Made by a program: the position numbers and the translations under genes | The notes under the pieces: generated by a model | The model's database searches: none | The model's input: only the letters and a program-made list of their open reading frames with translations | What the model was told of the DNA's origin: nothing | Shown: positions 45,958-54,660 of the stretch, piece by piece | Position numbering within the stretch: position 1 is the stretch's first letter | How the letters are laid out: every line of letters starts with the position of its first letter | DNA from: Gracilaria domingensis | Taxonomy: Eukaryota > Rhodophyta > Florideophyceae > Gracilariales > Gracilariaceae | Assembly (NCBI GenBank): GCA_022539475.1 | Contig: VCMS01000187.1 | Coordinates: forward strand, 142,207 to 206,206 | Length of the DNA stretch: 64,000 nucleotides | Direction of reading: 5' to 3'

Positions 45958-47054
45958 TGTGGTTTGAAGGTGGTTCTGGTAGTGAGAAGCTGGAAAACAA
46001 GAGGAGCTTCTCTGTGCGATCCGATTCCAAAGTGGTAGTCGTTTCGTTGAACAGTACACTCTTTTAAAGTAACTGCATATTAGCGGCAGAAGCTCTACAC
46101 TACGTACGCAATTTGCCTCATCCTATCTTACAAATTTGTAACAGATATAACGTATGCGCAGAACTAGCGGTTTTGGTGGTCACAATGACGCATGATGTCA
46201 TCAGTTGTGATTAACAATGTGCTTCATACATTTGTTCTTCAATTTGCTAGGTCCTTGTCCCAGATTGCAATCCTTCATTGTTGGAATAGACGTCTTGTAA
46301 TTAGTATTCAGTTGCTATGTAAGCAAGAAAATCCTGACAATTGCGAGGTGTTTTAAATACATCGCATTATCTTTATCTTCTCCTTCAAGATAGTGAATGT
46401 GATGTAACATTTACGGCGTAAAATGTCAACAAGTAAAGTATGAAGGTGGCATAAACGTCTCGATTGTGAGCGATGAAATGAAGATGATATTGAAAGCTAT
46501 TGCTGGTATGGAAATGCTATGTTAAGGTTGCATGCAATATAAGTAATTATCAACCAAACACTATTTTTATGACATAAAAATAACGCATTATTGCGCCTAA
46601 AAGCGATATAAACCTGTTTGGAAAGCGACGTAAACTTGAAAACTCGTTCACACTGCTCCAAAGTATGCTACAATACAAAAGTAGTATTCTGATCGATGTA
46701 GAGTCAAACAAAATCATGAAATACTTTTTCTTCCTTTTTATGCCATAAATAAAACCTATATTTCGAAATTATTAAATGTTTATGATCAATCTTGTGCTGA
46801 AGAAGAACAAGAGCTTTGGATAGACATCAATCCCGACCTGTCATATACCAGTAAGTGACAGGAGAGCATACGTAATGTACACTCTTGATGTCTGTACAAC
46901 TTCTGACATAAGGAATTCAAAACAAATTCGGACAAAGACATCCCGTGTATACAAATTGATACACATCCGAAACCCTAGTTTTGGATGACGAGCTTAGATG
47001 CAGTTAGCCATGACACGTTAAGTTGTATCTCGAACTAAGATAAAAGCCAGATAG

Positions 47055-47974
47055 ATGTTCTACGCCGCACTTGGACGCACAGAAAAGAAAATGAACGTCT
47101 CATCTTTAACATTTCGAATACTTGGAGACATGTACACCGGGAACGCACTTGGATTGGGTCATGTGACCCAACAGCGAAGATTTGTTTCTCTCTTTGGGGT
47201 TTCTGCTGAGATATGTTCCACATTGTGGAAAAAAATGAAGTCAAACATTCCTTCCGCAGCTGCTCTAAAACATCTTCTTTGGGCATTGTTATTTTTAAAA
47301 CTTTATACCAACGAATCTACGTTGTCTGCAATACTAGATGCGGATGAGAAGACAATACGTGTTTGGGTTTGTACCTTCGTCTGCTTGCGTGGAGACATAA
47401 AAAAAGTAAGTTATTCTTATTTGAAGCTAATGAGTGTAAAATGAAATGTTAATCTAAAAAGCCTGTAGGAAAATAGATCAAATGGGAGCAACGTCTACAG
47501 AACCTTCATAACAGTACACATGTCATTTTTATATTCGTGGATGCGACAGATTGTCTCATTTACGAGCCCAAACTTTTTAGCTCAATTTGGTACTCTCACA
47601 AATTCAAGAGCGCGGGACTTAGGTACGAAGTCGGTTTGAGCATATTTGAAGATAAGATTGTATGGGTAAATGGCCCATTTCCATGCGGCAGTTATCCTGA
47701 CAACAAGATTTTTGAATCTGGATTGAAACATGCTCTTCTTACCAATGAGTTTGTGATTGCCCATAATGGATATACCGCCCAAAAATGCATTAATCCAGAT
47801 AATAAGATCTTTTTATTTGGATACAATCAATGTCGAATTAGAGCTCGACATGAAGCTCTCATGGGACGATTGAAACAATTCCAGGTGTTGAAACAAGTTT
47901 TTCGTCACAAACTTTCTTTTCATGTTTCTTGCTTTCATGCTGTCGCGCAAATTACTGCCGTTGTACTGGGATAA
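47055..47974 (+). CDS. DDE_4-type transposase with one intron
   Basis: Two exons, 47055-47405 and 47477-47974, split by a 71-base intron (GTAAGT...AAATAG, phase 0) at the same codon position as in the relic at 10250. The joined frame is open, about 282 residues. Exon 1 has a helical region (FVSLFGVSAEICSTLWKKM), then KHLLWALLFLKLYTNESTL and DADEKTIRVW. Exon 2 begins IKWEQRLQ and has FVDATDCLIYEPK (first acidic residue), GLRYEVGLSIF and VNGPFPCG. It then reads FVIAHNGYT, where the family normally has an Asp at or next to the His, followed by RARHEALMGRLKQF (Glu). The missing second Asp may make it inactive or mark a non-catalytic role. The start is taken at 47055; 47091 is also possible. Confidence 0.75.
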
Positions 47975-48769
47975 TAGCAATCCCTTTTCAATTCGTAGAC
48001 AGATCTTTCCGTAAATATCACGAATGAATTCATTATCTTACGTTTTTATCCATTCCAGCCTACATTTTTGACAGACTTAAAGTCCTTGGGCTTTGTGACA
48101 TTTTTGGTTTTGATTTTATTGGTTAAGAGTTGAAAAAGACACTTTTGAGTCTAAACTTAAATTCTTTTTCTGTCTTTATTATTGACCCTTGCAGTATTGT
48201 AACATATAATTTCTAGGACGAAGCAAAACCGGTTGAGAAAGGCGGAACTCATTCATACGTCTTTTACAACAGAACCGTTCAGAACAATTCTCCTGTATGC
48301 CAAAAGTGTTTCATATATTCATGGTCGCAGAGATTTAGCTACAATCCTATTTTCTACGAAGTTCTTGATTTATGTTGGTTTGAAAATATTTATATTTCAT
48401 TTTCTGTTCAACAGGAACTTTATGATAAACAGCTTTCCTCTAACTACGAAATTCAAACAAAATTCTCTCGTCTTTGTTGAAAGCTATGGAACATAATTTA
48501 CACATGTGTATGATAAAAGTTAGGTTCATCTTGGTGTTGAATGTTAAAGTATGAATGAATTAAAGTGAACAGTAATTACGGCTTGTAAGTTGTTAAATTA
48601 CTGTTGCAGAATGTAAAAATTGATCATTTTTCCGCAGCTCCCAGCAGTTTTGACTACAGTACTCAACAAAAGCAACTTTACAGTCAATAAATTTCGTTTT
48701 GTTTGGGCACACGGGTGGACTAAAACTAGAGTGACTTTTTGCGAATTAACGCCATTTCCCGCATCCTCC

Positions 48770-49594
48770 AGTTTTACTTGACTACTTACAAAAGTAGTGC
48801 GCGGCGCGTGTCACCGTATTGTTAAAATAAAATATGTAGCGGCGCAGCGCATGCACAGCTCATGCTTTTTTTTCTTTGCCCCTCTTTTTTTTCTCTCACA
48901 GTTAGCTAGTTTTTCTACAATTTTCAGCTCAGATTAGATCAAATCTATTTACAGAAAGTAAAGCGGTGCCAACAGTAAGAGCTCTGCGATGAATAGTCTT
49001 TATTTAGTGAAAATAGAACTTAACCCTTTGGACACTGAACGCTTATGTAAGTTATAATAGACATAAGATGCAACAATGATTGGACGCGAACCAAAACAAT
49101 TGGTTGTTATTCTGCCATGTGGTGATTTTGCTTATGTATAGTATACTAGACATAAGCATATATTATGCATGCTTTACGTAACTGCATACGCTGTGCGCTA
49201 CCATTGGCTCTTCGAAAACTCTGCGAAATAGCTAGCCAATAAGCGCCATTCACAAAAATCAATATGCACAAGAAAACAATCAATCAATGACTACTGGCTA
49301 ATTTTAATGGCTTTCAACTCGTCTTTGCAAGCTCATTGGCTTTCGCTTATGTCTACTATACTAGACATAAGAACGTTTAGTGTCGAAAGGGTTAAGACTT
49401 AGTTTGCGAAGCAATTTTTAGTATCATATTGCACACGGGTAGGATTATTAGTGGTTAGGATTGTGGCACGCGTATTAGTGGTCACGTGTACTGTAAAAGA
49501 CTAAATATGACTAGAGTTTTATTGCATATGCTAGTCAGTCAGTCATTAGTCATTTGTATTTCTATCTAGTCAGTCAATCACAAATACGGGCCTG
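48770..49594 (-). mobile_element. hAT miniature element C (left end missing), split by another element
   Basis: The right part, 49396-49594, matches the inverse of element A (53626-54171) over about 200 bases. Shared text includes TTTTATTGCATATGC, GTCAGTCAGTCATTAGTC and CACAAATACGGGCCTG at the end. The left part, up to 49023, resumes the match (TTTAGTGAAAATAGAAC against the inverse of A), so the miniature element at 49024-49391 was inserted into it. The far left end is not recognisable; it either decayed or was lost against the transposon at 48769. Confidence 0.7.
49024..49391. mobile_element. piggyBac-type miniature element (368 bp)
   Basis: Flanked by TTAA at 49020-49023 and 49392-49395. 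The ends CCCTTTGGACACTGAACG and inverse CGTTTAGTGTCGAAAGGG match at all but two or three bases. The inverted ends extend inward for about 45 bases. The motif CTTATGT(8-9 bases)TAGACATAAG, itself a palindrome of about 26 bases, occurs three times: at each end (49042-49067 and 49346-49371) and once inside (49131-49156). No protein is encoded. The terminal CCCTTT resembles the full piggyBac at 16562 but the remaining end sequence differs, so another piggyBac lineage mobilised it. Confidence 0.9.
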
Positions 49595-49714
49595 ATGCTT
49601 GTATACAAGCTCTTCGTCAGCTCGACGATGAACATGTTTGCTGTGGGCGTGTAGACGTTGTGATGGTTCCATCTTGGCGCATGGAGTGCTCATGCAACTC
49701 CCACGTCACTAGGG

Positions 49715-50034
49715 CCGCTATTTGGGGGCGGGGGTTCTATTGGTGGTGGCTCTGCAGGCAGTTTTGTCTCGGCAACTCCTTTTGGTGCAGTTTCAGCAAC
49801 TCCATCACAATCGCCGACACCTTGTCCTAGTAAAGGAGATCGGCTTGGTGCTCCAACTTTGGCCTTCGGCGGTGGTACTGCAATTTCGACAGGCAGTTTT
49901 GTTGGTTCCTGTGACGTTGGCAGTGTTAGTGGTTTTGGTTGTTATGCCCACAGGAGAAGACCAAGGAAATGCATCTCCCAGGCTTCCCATGCTGTATTAG
50001 CAAAGTTCAAAGAGCTTTGCAATCGTTTTCAACG
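49715..50034 (+). pseudogene. Gly/Ser/Phe-rich fragment resembling a nucleoporin FG repeat
   Basis: Read as GGG GGC GGG GGT..., the frame gives GGGGSIGGGSAGSFVSATPF, then GAVSATPSQSPTPCPSK, APTLAFGGGTAISTGSFVG and SGFGCY. It ends in a helical stretch (QASHAVLAKFKELCNRFQR) and a stop. FG, GF and SF dipeptides with Thr/Ser-rich spacers resemble nuclear-pore FG proteins. No start codon or continuation was found. It lies directly after the hAT miniature element, so it may be a truncated host exon. Composition alone could mislead. Confidence 0.3.
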
Positions 50035-50219
50035 ATGAGAAACTAGAGGAAGCAGTTCGAACAGCTTTACTTCGGTCTGCAAAAGGCTCCTCAGTCTGAC
50101 CGTACAACAAGAGACAGAGTTTACATCCGAAAAGAGTTCCCGTGTCGGCATGCAAAAGCCTTGTTTGATACGCACTTGCGGAAGCCAAGGTTTTAATTTA
50201 GGCAATCAGCTCAAGACGT

Positions 50220-51485
50220 TTAGGAGCAAGCTCTCACTGCCACGCTCTCAAGTTCAAAGACAAACGTAGAATTCCTCGATTCGCCGATCGTTAACGAACA
50301 CTCGAAGGACCCGTTTTGGCACGCGTCCTCGGCAAGCGCCACGGTGAAGTCAAGAGTGGAAAACAGCAGCGGCGGCAACGTCATCGGCAGCACAGGTTGC
50401 CGCACAACTACGCGGTCGCCGCAAGTATCCATGGCTACGGGCGTCACCGCCCCCTCCGTGTCGCGGAACAGCAGCCCCTCCAGCGGCTGGAAATTCGAAA
50501 GCTGCAACACGTCCAAGACCGCGTCATACACACCCGCACGACTGAAGTTCGCGATGAAAGACCCGTTCACCTGGCTGGCGAGCGCCGACAGCTGCCCAGG
50601 GGCAACCGCCACGCCCGGCGCCGGCTCCGGCCGTTCGCAGAACACGAGCAGACATAAAGGTCTGAACGGGCATTGCGGCAATTGAGGCAGAGCGGCGTCC
50701 AGTCCGGGCTCTCCCACCGAGGCTGCAATGAACGAGAATTTGGACGGTAAGAAGTCGACAAAGTCAAACAACGAGTTTCGATCGAGTACCTTCTCAAAGT
50801 CGTCCGTTGCGCAAGCCGGCTCTCGACCAGGGGTGTCACCGACGACGATGATGATGCGCCTCGCATTGAAGCCAGTCCATCCGATGTTGTCGCTGCGCGA
50901 ATCTTCGATGGCGCGAAGGAGTAGACGGGGGCCGTTTTGCAAAGACAGAGAGGGTATGGTCCGCAGCGCTTGTTGGACGGCAGTTGTATTGGTCGTCAAC
51001 GATTGCAACGGCCTGTATGCTTCAAACGTATCGAACGATTGCTCGCCGCCGTACACGCCCACGCCCACGATGGCGGAGTGGTTGGAGATCAAGTCAGCGG
51101 CAAGCACGGACAATTCAGACACCACTCTCGGAAGCTCGGCGGCCATGGAGGGAGAGCCGTCCACCAGCAGCAGCACGTTGACGCGATTGTCGAGCAGATT
51201 GACGCCCATGCGGAAGTTGACGGACGAGTTTGGCGACAGCACGAGCTGCGTGACGGGAACCTCGTTGTCCGGGCACGGGTTGGCGTCGGCAATGGTTTGG
51301 TTGAGCACGCAATCGCAGCCGGAGAGAAGACAGCCGAACTGAGATGCGGCGGTGCATTCGTCGTTGGGCCACAGTAAATCGCAGCGGACGTGCGCGAATA
51401 AGCCGCGCTCTCGGCAGACGGGCGCCTGCGCGAGGGCGACGGCGAGCACGGCGAGGCATGAGAGGAACGGCAGCAGCGAGGCCAT
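50220..51485 (-). CDS. Secreted VWA-domain protein (integrin-beta-like)
   Basis: 421 residues, intact. Residues 1-20 form a signal peptide (LLPFLSCLAVLAVALAQA). Residues 24-71 are cysteine-rich (C24, C35, C44, C52, C57, C59, C71), resembling a PSI module. A von Willebrand A/integrin beta I-like domain follows. VNVLLLVDGSPSMAAELP, with DGSPS at 109-113, is a DxSxS metal-binding (MIDAS) motif, and later come VGVGVYGG and RRIIIVVGDTPGREP. Several N-glycosylation sequons (NQT, NSS, NHS, NTT, NGS, NFS, NST) support extracellular location. No transmembrane segment is seen at the carboxyl end. The coding DNA is GC-rich against its surroundings, like a conserved host gene. A cell-wall or matrix adhesion role is likely but not shown. 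Confidence 0.82.
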   Translation of the reverse strand: MASLLPFLSCLAVLAVALAQAPVCRERGLFAHVRCDLLWPNDECTAASQFGCLLSGCDCVLNQTIADANPCPDNEVPVTQLVLSPNSSVNFRMGVNLLDNRVNVLLLVDGSPSMAAELPRVVSELSVLAADLISNHSAIVGVGVYGGEQSFDTFEAYRPLQSLTTNTTAVQQALRTIPSLSLQNGPRLLLRAIEDSRSDNIGWTGFNARRIIIVVGDTPGREPACATDDFEKVLDRNSLFDFVDFLPSKFSFIAASVGEPGLDAALPQLPQCPFRPLCLLVFCERPEPAPGVAVAPGQLSALASQVNGSFIANFSRAGVYDAVLDVLQLSNFQPLEGLLFRDTEGAVTPVAMDTCGDRVVVRQPVLPMTLPPLLFSTLDFTVALAEDACQNGSFECSLTIGESRNSTFVFELESVAVRACS

Positions 51486-52409
51486 CTTGAGCGGCGTCGA
51501 GCGCGGGCAGATCGCAGCGATGGGCGTTGGCGGCGGCGCTCGTTGCGCCGCAGCGGCGGACGCACGTCGACCTTCATCTTCGGGTGCGCGTCGATGACGC
51601 GGAGCGATCGCTCCGAAGTGGTGTGAAGGATTTGCATTTCTGTGATTCAGGTGTACCGCTGTAAGCCTCCAATTTTAATCGAAAAAGTACAAAGTCCGGG
51701 AGTATAAGCAACAAATCTTCCGTCACGCTTGCGTGTGAGCTGAGCGTATCTGGGCACATGCGCGGTTTCAAACGCAGTCTGCGTATGGAGCTCGGAGACT
51801 GAGCACCGTCAAGATGATCTTGTCGATAAGGTTAGCATCAACACCATCCTTCTCGTCTTTCGTGTTGCCAATCCCCCAATGCCTCCCATGACGTCACTCG
51901 AAAGCCTGTTCACTCTTTGATCCTCAGTTGGTCATGTGAAACAAACTATGAATGGATAATACTGAGAGGAGGATGGCAGATGAAGAGATGATTTCGAGAG
52001 TCATATCTTCCTTCCCATATGTGCTTAGCTCGACCGTCCACAAGTACACTTCAAGTCATAAAACGTTCTAAAGACACAAACTTTCATAAATTAATCTCGC
52101 CTATTGCTTTCTTCAACAACTCGGTAAGCTTTGCTTTCCACATTGTGTTCATAAACATCCCAAACTCAACCTGCAAGTCAAAGCCCTTATGAATAGGAAA
52201 CAGATGGAATTAGTGAGCATCTTCGGTTTGCCGGAGCCCCACTATGTCCCACGCTGTTTCTTGCAAAACGCCTTTAAAGGAAGAACTGGAACTACATATA
52301 TACACATCTAGCATGAAGCACATTCTGGCACGAAGCAGGTACACAGACAAAACAGTTGAGCACACATACAAAAGCTGCAACTTTTCTTATGACCTGACCT
52401 ATACCTAAC
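51486..52409. other. Intergenic region, no gene seen
   Basis: Upstream of the VWA gene, probably including its promoter (51490-51650 is GC-rich) and that of the gene starting at 52410. No repeat or RNA gene recognised. Confidence 0.45.
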
Positions 52410-52742
52410 TTGTTCCCTAGAAAAAGCTCGAGTTCTGCACCAATGGACCGCGACAACCGAAACAATTCTCCTGACAGAACGGACAGCCAAAAAAAGGCAT
52501 CGAAAAGGCGCCGGAATAGGAGTCAAAGCTCCTTAAATTCCTCTGCAGCCTCCAACTCGAACAGCAATTCGAATCTCCCTTCAGTGAGCCAAATACGTGA
52601 GCGCAGTCAAACATATCGCCCTGCCCCTCAAGCTTCGAACCCCGGTGCACCTCCTCCACTCGGTCAATTGCTCCGATCTGCTTCTCGGAATCGAAACACG
52701 CAGTCTACCTTCAGTAGAAGACGTGCACAGGGAAAGCCATAG
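52410..52742 (+). CDS. Ser/Asn/Arg-rich open frame, possibly exon 1 of the zinc-finger gene
   Basis: 110 codons, low complexity (SSLNSSAASNSNSNSNLPS) with a basic segment (KKASKRRRNRSQ). It ends 50 bases before the zinc-finger frame and shares its Ser/Gln/Arg-rich style. I could not find a GT-AG pair that joins the two in frame, so the link is inference. It may be a separate small protein. Confidence 0.35.
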   Translation: MFPRKSSSSAPMDRDNRNNSPDRTDSQKKASKRRRNRSQSSLNSSAASNSNSNSNLPSVSQIRERSQTYRPAPQASNPGAPPPLGQLLRSASRNRNTQSTFSRRRAQGKP

Positions 52743-52791
52743 ATACGCCTCACTCAGAAACCCTCCTGTTCAATCCTAAAGTCCTCCTAGC

Positions 52792-53574
52792 TTCCAAAGC
52801 CTTGCGGACTTGGCAAATATCCGTAACTCGAACTGGCGGCAGCCAAGCTCGAGTGCTCGCAGGGCTCACAATGAGCCACCCCAGGCGGGGCAATCGAATC
52901 AGAGGACGCAAGCAGCTACTGCCATTCCTAGCACCAATCCTGCTCATCAGCGAGGAGTGGCAGGTCCAAGCAGAGGTGCCTCCCATCAAGGGCTGCCTGG
53001 TTCCAGTACTGGTCAGTCTCAACAACGCGGTGGCCCATCCGAGAGAAGAACCGGTGCAGTTCCATCCTCCTCCGTTTCGTCTGGGTACACTGAGTGCGCG
53101 AATTGCTACCGACTCATAGCAAATTCAAATTATCAGAGTCACGCAGGGCCGTATGTGACTATCAAAATTGTAAATTGAGTAGTCACTAGTCAACAAAAAT
53201 GACAAATCGAGTCGATTTCATCGACTAGTCACAACGCTCTAAAAATAAGGAAAATTTAGCATAAGGACTAGTCGTTCTGCTAAAGTAGTCAGTCAAACTC
53301 TATTATTTGGCAAAATAGTCAGTCACAAATACGGGCCTGGAGTCACGTCAGAGCATGTTCGAGCACCGGATTTCGATGCCGCCATCCCAGGTGTCAGTTT
53401 GCAACTCCCTTCGAGTCCCGGCTTGTCCTGCATCAACGGACGCATATGGGAGTCGATACGAGAGAAACAGTGCCGGCACATGAATGCCCAATCTGCAATA
53501 AGAAGTTCTCGTCATCGTACACGCTTGCGAGGCACTGTCGCCATGTACATGGTGTTGAACTAAACCGGACATAG
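52792..53574 (+). pseudogene. C2H2 zinc-finger gene interrupted by a hAT miniature element
   Basis: The frame from about 52792 is Ser/Gln/Arg-rich, then reads CANCYRLIANSNYQSH at 53094-53141, where the miniature element (53144-53339) enters. Past the second target copy the same frame resumes. It has FRCRHPRCQFATPFESRLVL then HQRTH (C-x4-C-x12-H-x3-H) and CPICNKKFSSSYTLAR then HCRHVH (C-x2-C-x12-H-x4-H), and ends at a TAG at 53572. The protein would thus have had two clear C2H2 fingers and perhaps a C-x2-C half-finger. The host frame runs cleanly across the insertion site, so the gene was coding until the element landed. With the element present, translation stops within it. Confidence 0.72.
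53144..53339. mobile_element. hAT miniature element B (196 bp) with 8-bp duplication
   Basis: It begins CAGGGCCGTATGTGACTA and ends TAGTCAGTCACAAATACGGGCCTG, which are imperfect inverted ends. It is flanked by GAGTCACG at 53136-53143 and at 53340-53347, a perfect 8-bp target duplication as expected for hAT. It is related to elements A and C by its ends but shorter. Confidence 0.93.
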
Positions 53575-53625
53575 ACAGGCGATCTGAAAAGTGCTATACG
53601 TTCTGAAAGGCTTCTGTCTTATAGT

Positions 53626-54171
53626 CAGGCCTGTATTTGTGACTGACTGACTTGATAGAAATATAAATGACTAATGACTGACTGACTGGCATATGCAATA
53701 AAAGTCTAGTCATATTCAGTCATTTATAGTACACGTGGCCACAAATAAACGTGTCACGTTCATAACCACTCATAATCCCACTCGTGTGTAATTTAATAGC
53801 TTGACTGGTTTGCAAATTAAGTCTTACGTTTTATTTTCACTATAAATAGTATACATAGTTAGCAATTTGCTAAGATGTCGCTTTGTTTGATTAATTTTGT
53901 CTTTGCTTTCAATTTTTTGCTTAAAAACTTTTTAAAAACTTTGAAATTTGATATTAGCATTCTTTAGAACGAATGTATATTGTTAGAACCTAAGCAAGTT
54001 GACATGTATACTTATACATCTCAAACCAAGAGCAGTGCAGTTTAATTTGTAAGCACACACGCTTAGAAAAAGGGCAAAGAAAAATGTGACTAAAAGTGAC
54101 TGACTACGAATTTTATTGAGTGACTTTGACTTTTCGACTTGGTCAAAAATCTAGTCACAAATACGGCCCTG
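53626..54171. mobile_element. hAT miniature element A (546 bp)
   Basis: It begins CAGGCCTGTATTTGTGACTG and ends AGTCACAAATACGGCCCTG. The flanks are CTTATAGT (53618-53625) and CTTATAGC (54172-54179), an 8-bp duplication with one mismatch. It is the most complete of the three related copies. No protein is encoded. Confidence 0.88.
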
Positions 54172-54179
54172 CTTATAGC

Positions 54180-54660
54180 ATCTAGCTACAAAAACGGAAT
54201 ATCGTCATGCACGAATGATAATAGTTTAAATGCTGAAAGATATATTTTAAATAAAACATTTTATGAAAGAAGGGCATTGTTTTCGCCTCGGAAGATTTAG
54301 TTTGAATGATGTTGTACCGAAGAAAAGTTCTATAGGAGCCTTGCGTCTCCTACTTTGAGAAGTTCGCTTCTCAAAGCGCTGATTATTTGTCGTGTTAGAT
54401 CTTTTTGGTCCCGTTCTACAGCTCCAAATTGGGTACCACCTAATTCCGGGCATATCACATTGACACCCCCTATAAACCTCAAACAGCTCCAATATCCACT
54501 GCGTAAAGTCGCCACAGGAACGACCATGCTCAACCAAAACAATTCTTTTAAGGACCTCAAAAGTTCGAAACGCTCGAGAATATAATCAGGAAGCCCTGAA
54601 CGAACTTAATAAACAGCATAAGCATTGTTCTTGTGTTTATCATAAATACTAAGTACATTT
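54180..54660. other. No gene recognised
   Basis: Two overlapping minus-strand frames (54247-54537 and 54330-54560) are open but show no known domain. They may be a relic of a gene end. This is the 3' flank of the F-box-like gene. Confidence 0.3.

Larger units (their letters stand above)
44536..48769. mobile_element. Candidate two-gene DNA transposon (divergent pair)
   Basis: Contains a plus-strand DDE transposase (47055-47974) and a minus-strand spliced gene (45102-45957), transcribed away from a shared 1.1 kb AT-rich region. Candidate inverted ends are GGGGGATGCGGGAAA at 44536 and the inverse TTTCCCGCATCCTCC ending at 48769, matching at 14 of 15 bases. No target duplication is clear, and a competing shuffled match (TGGCG...GCAAAAAGT) near 44418 and 48733 means the edges are provisional. 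The right edge abuts a hAT miniature element. Between 47975 and 48769 only AT-rich sequence is seen. Confidence 0.5.

Noticed and set aside
44418-48754. Alternative inverted ends TGGCG...GCAAAAAGT for the two-gene transposon
   Set aside because: Their order relative to the GGATGCGGGAAA pair is reversed between left and right, so both cannot be true ends; the shorter but cleaner pair was preferred provisionally.
50316-51377. Several long plus-strand frames
   Set aside because: They are shadows of the GC-rich VWA gene on the other strand.
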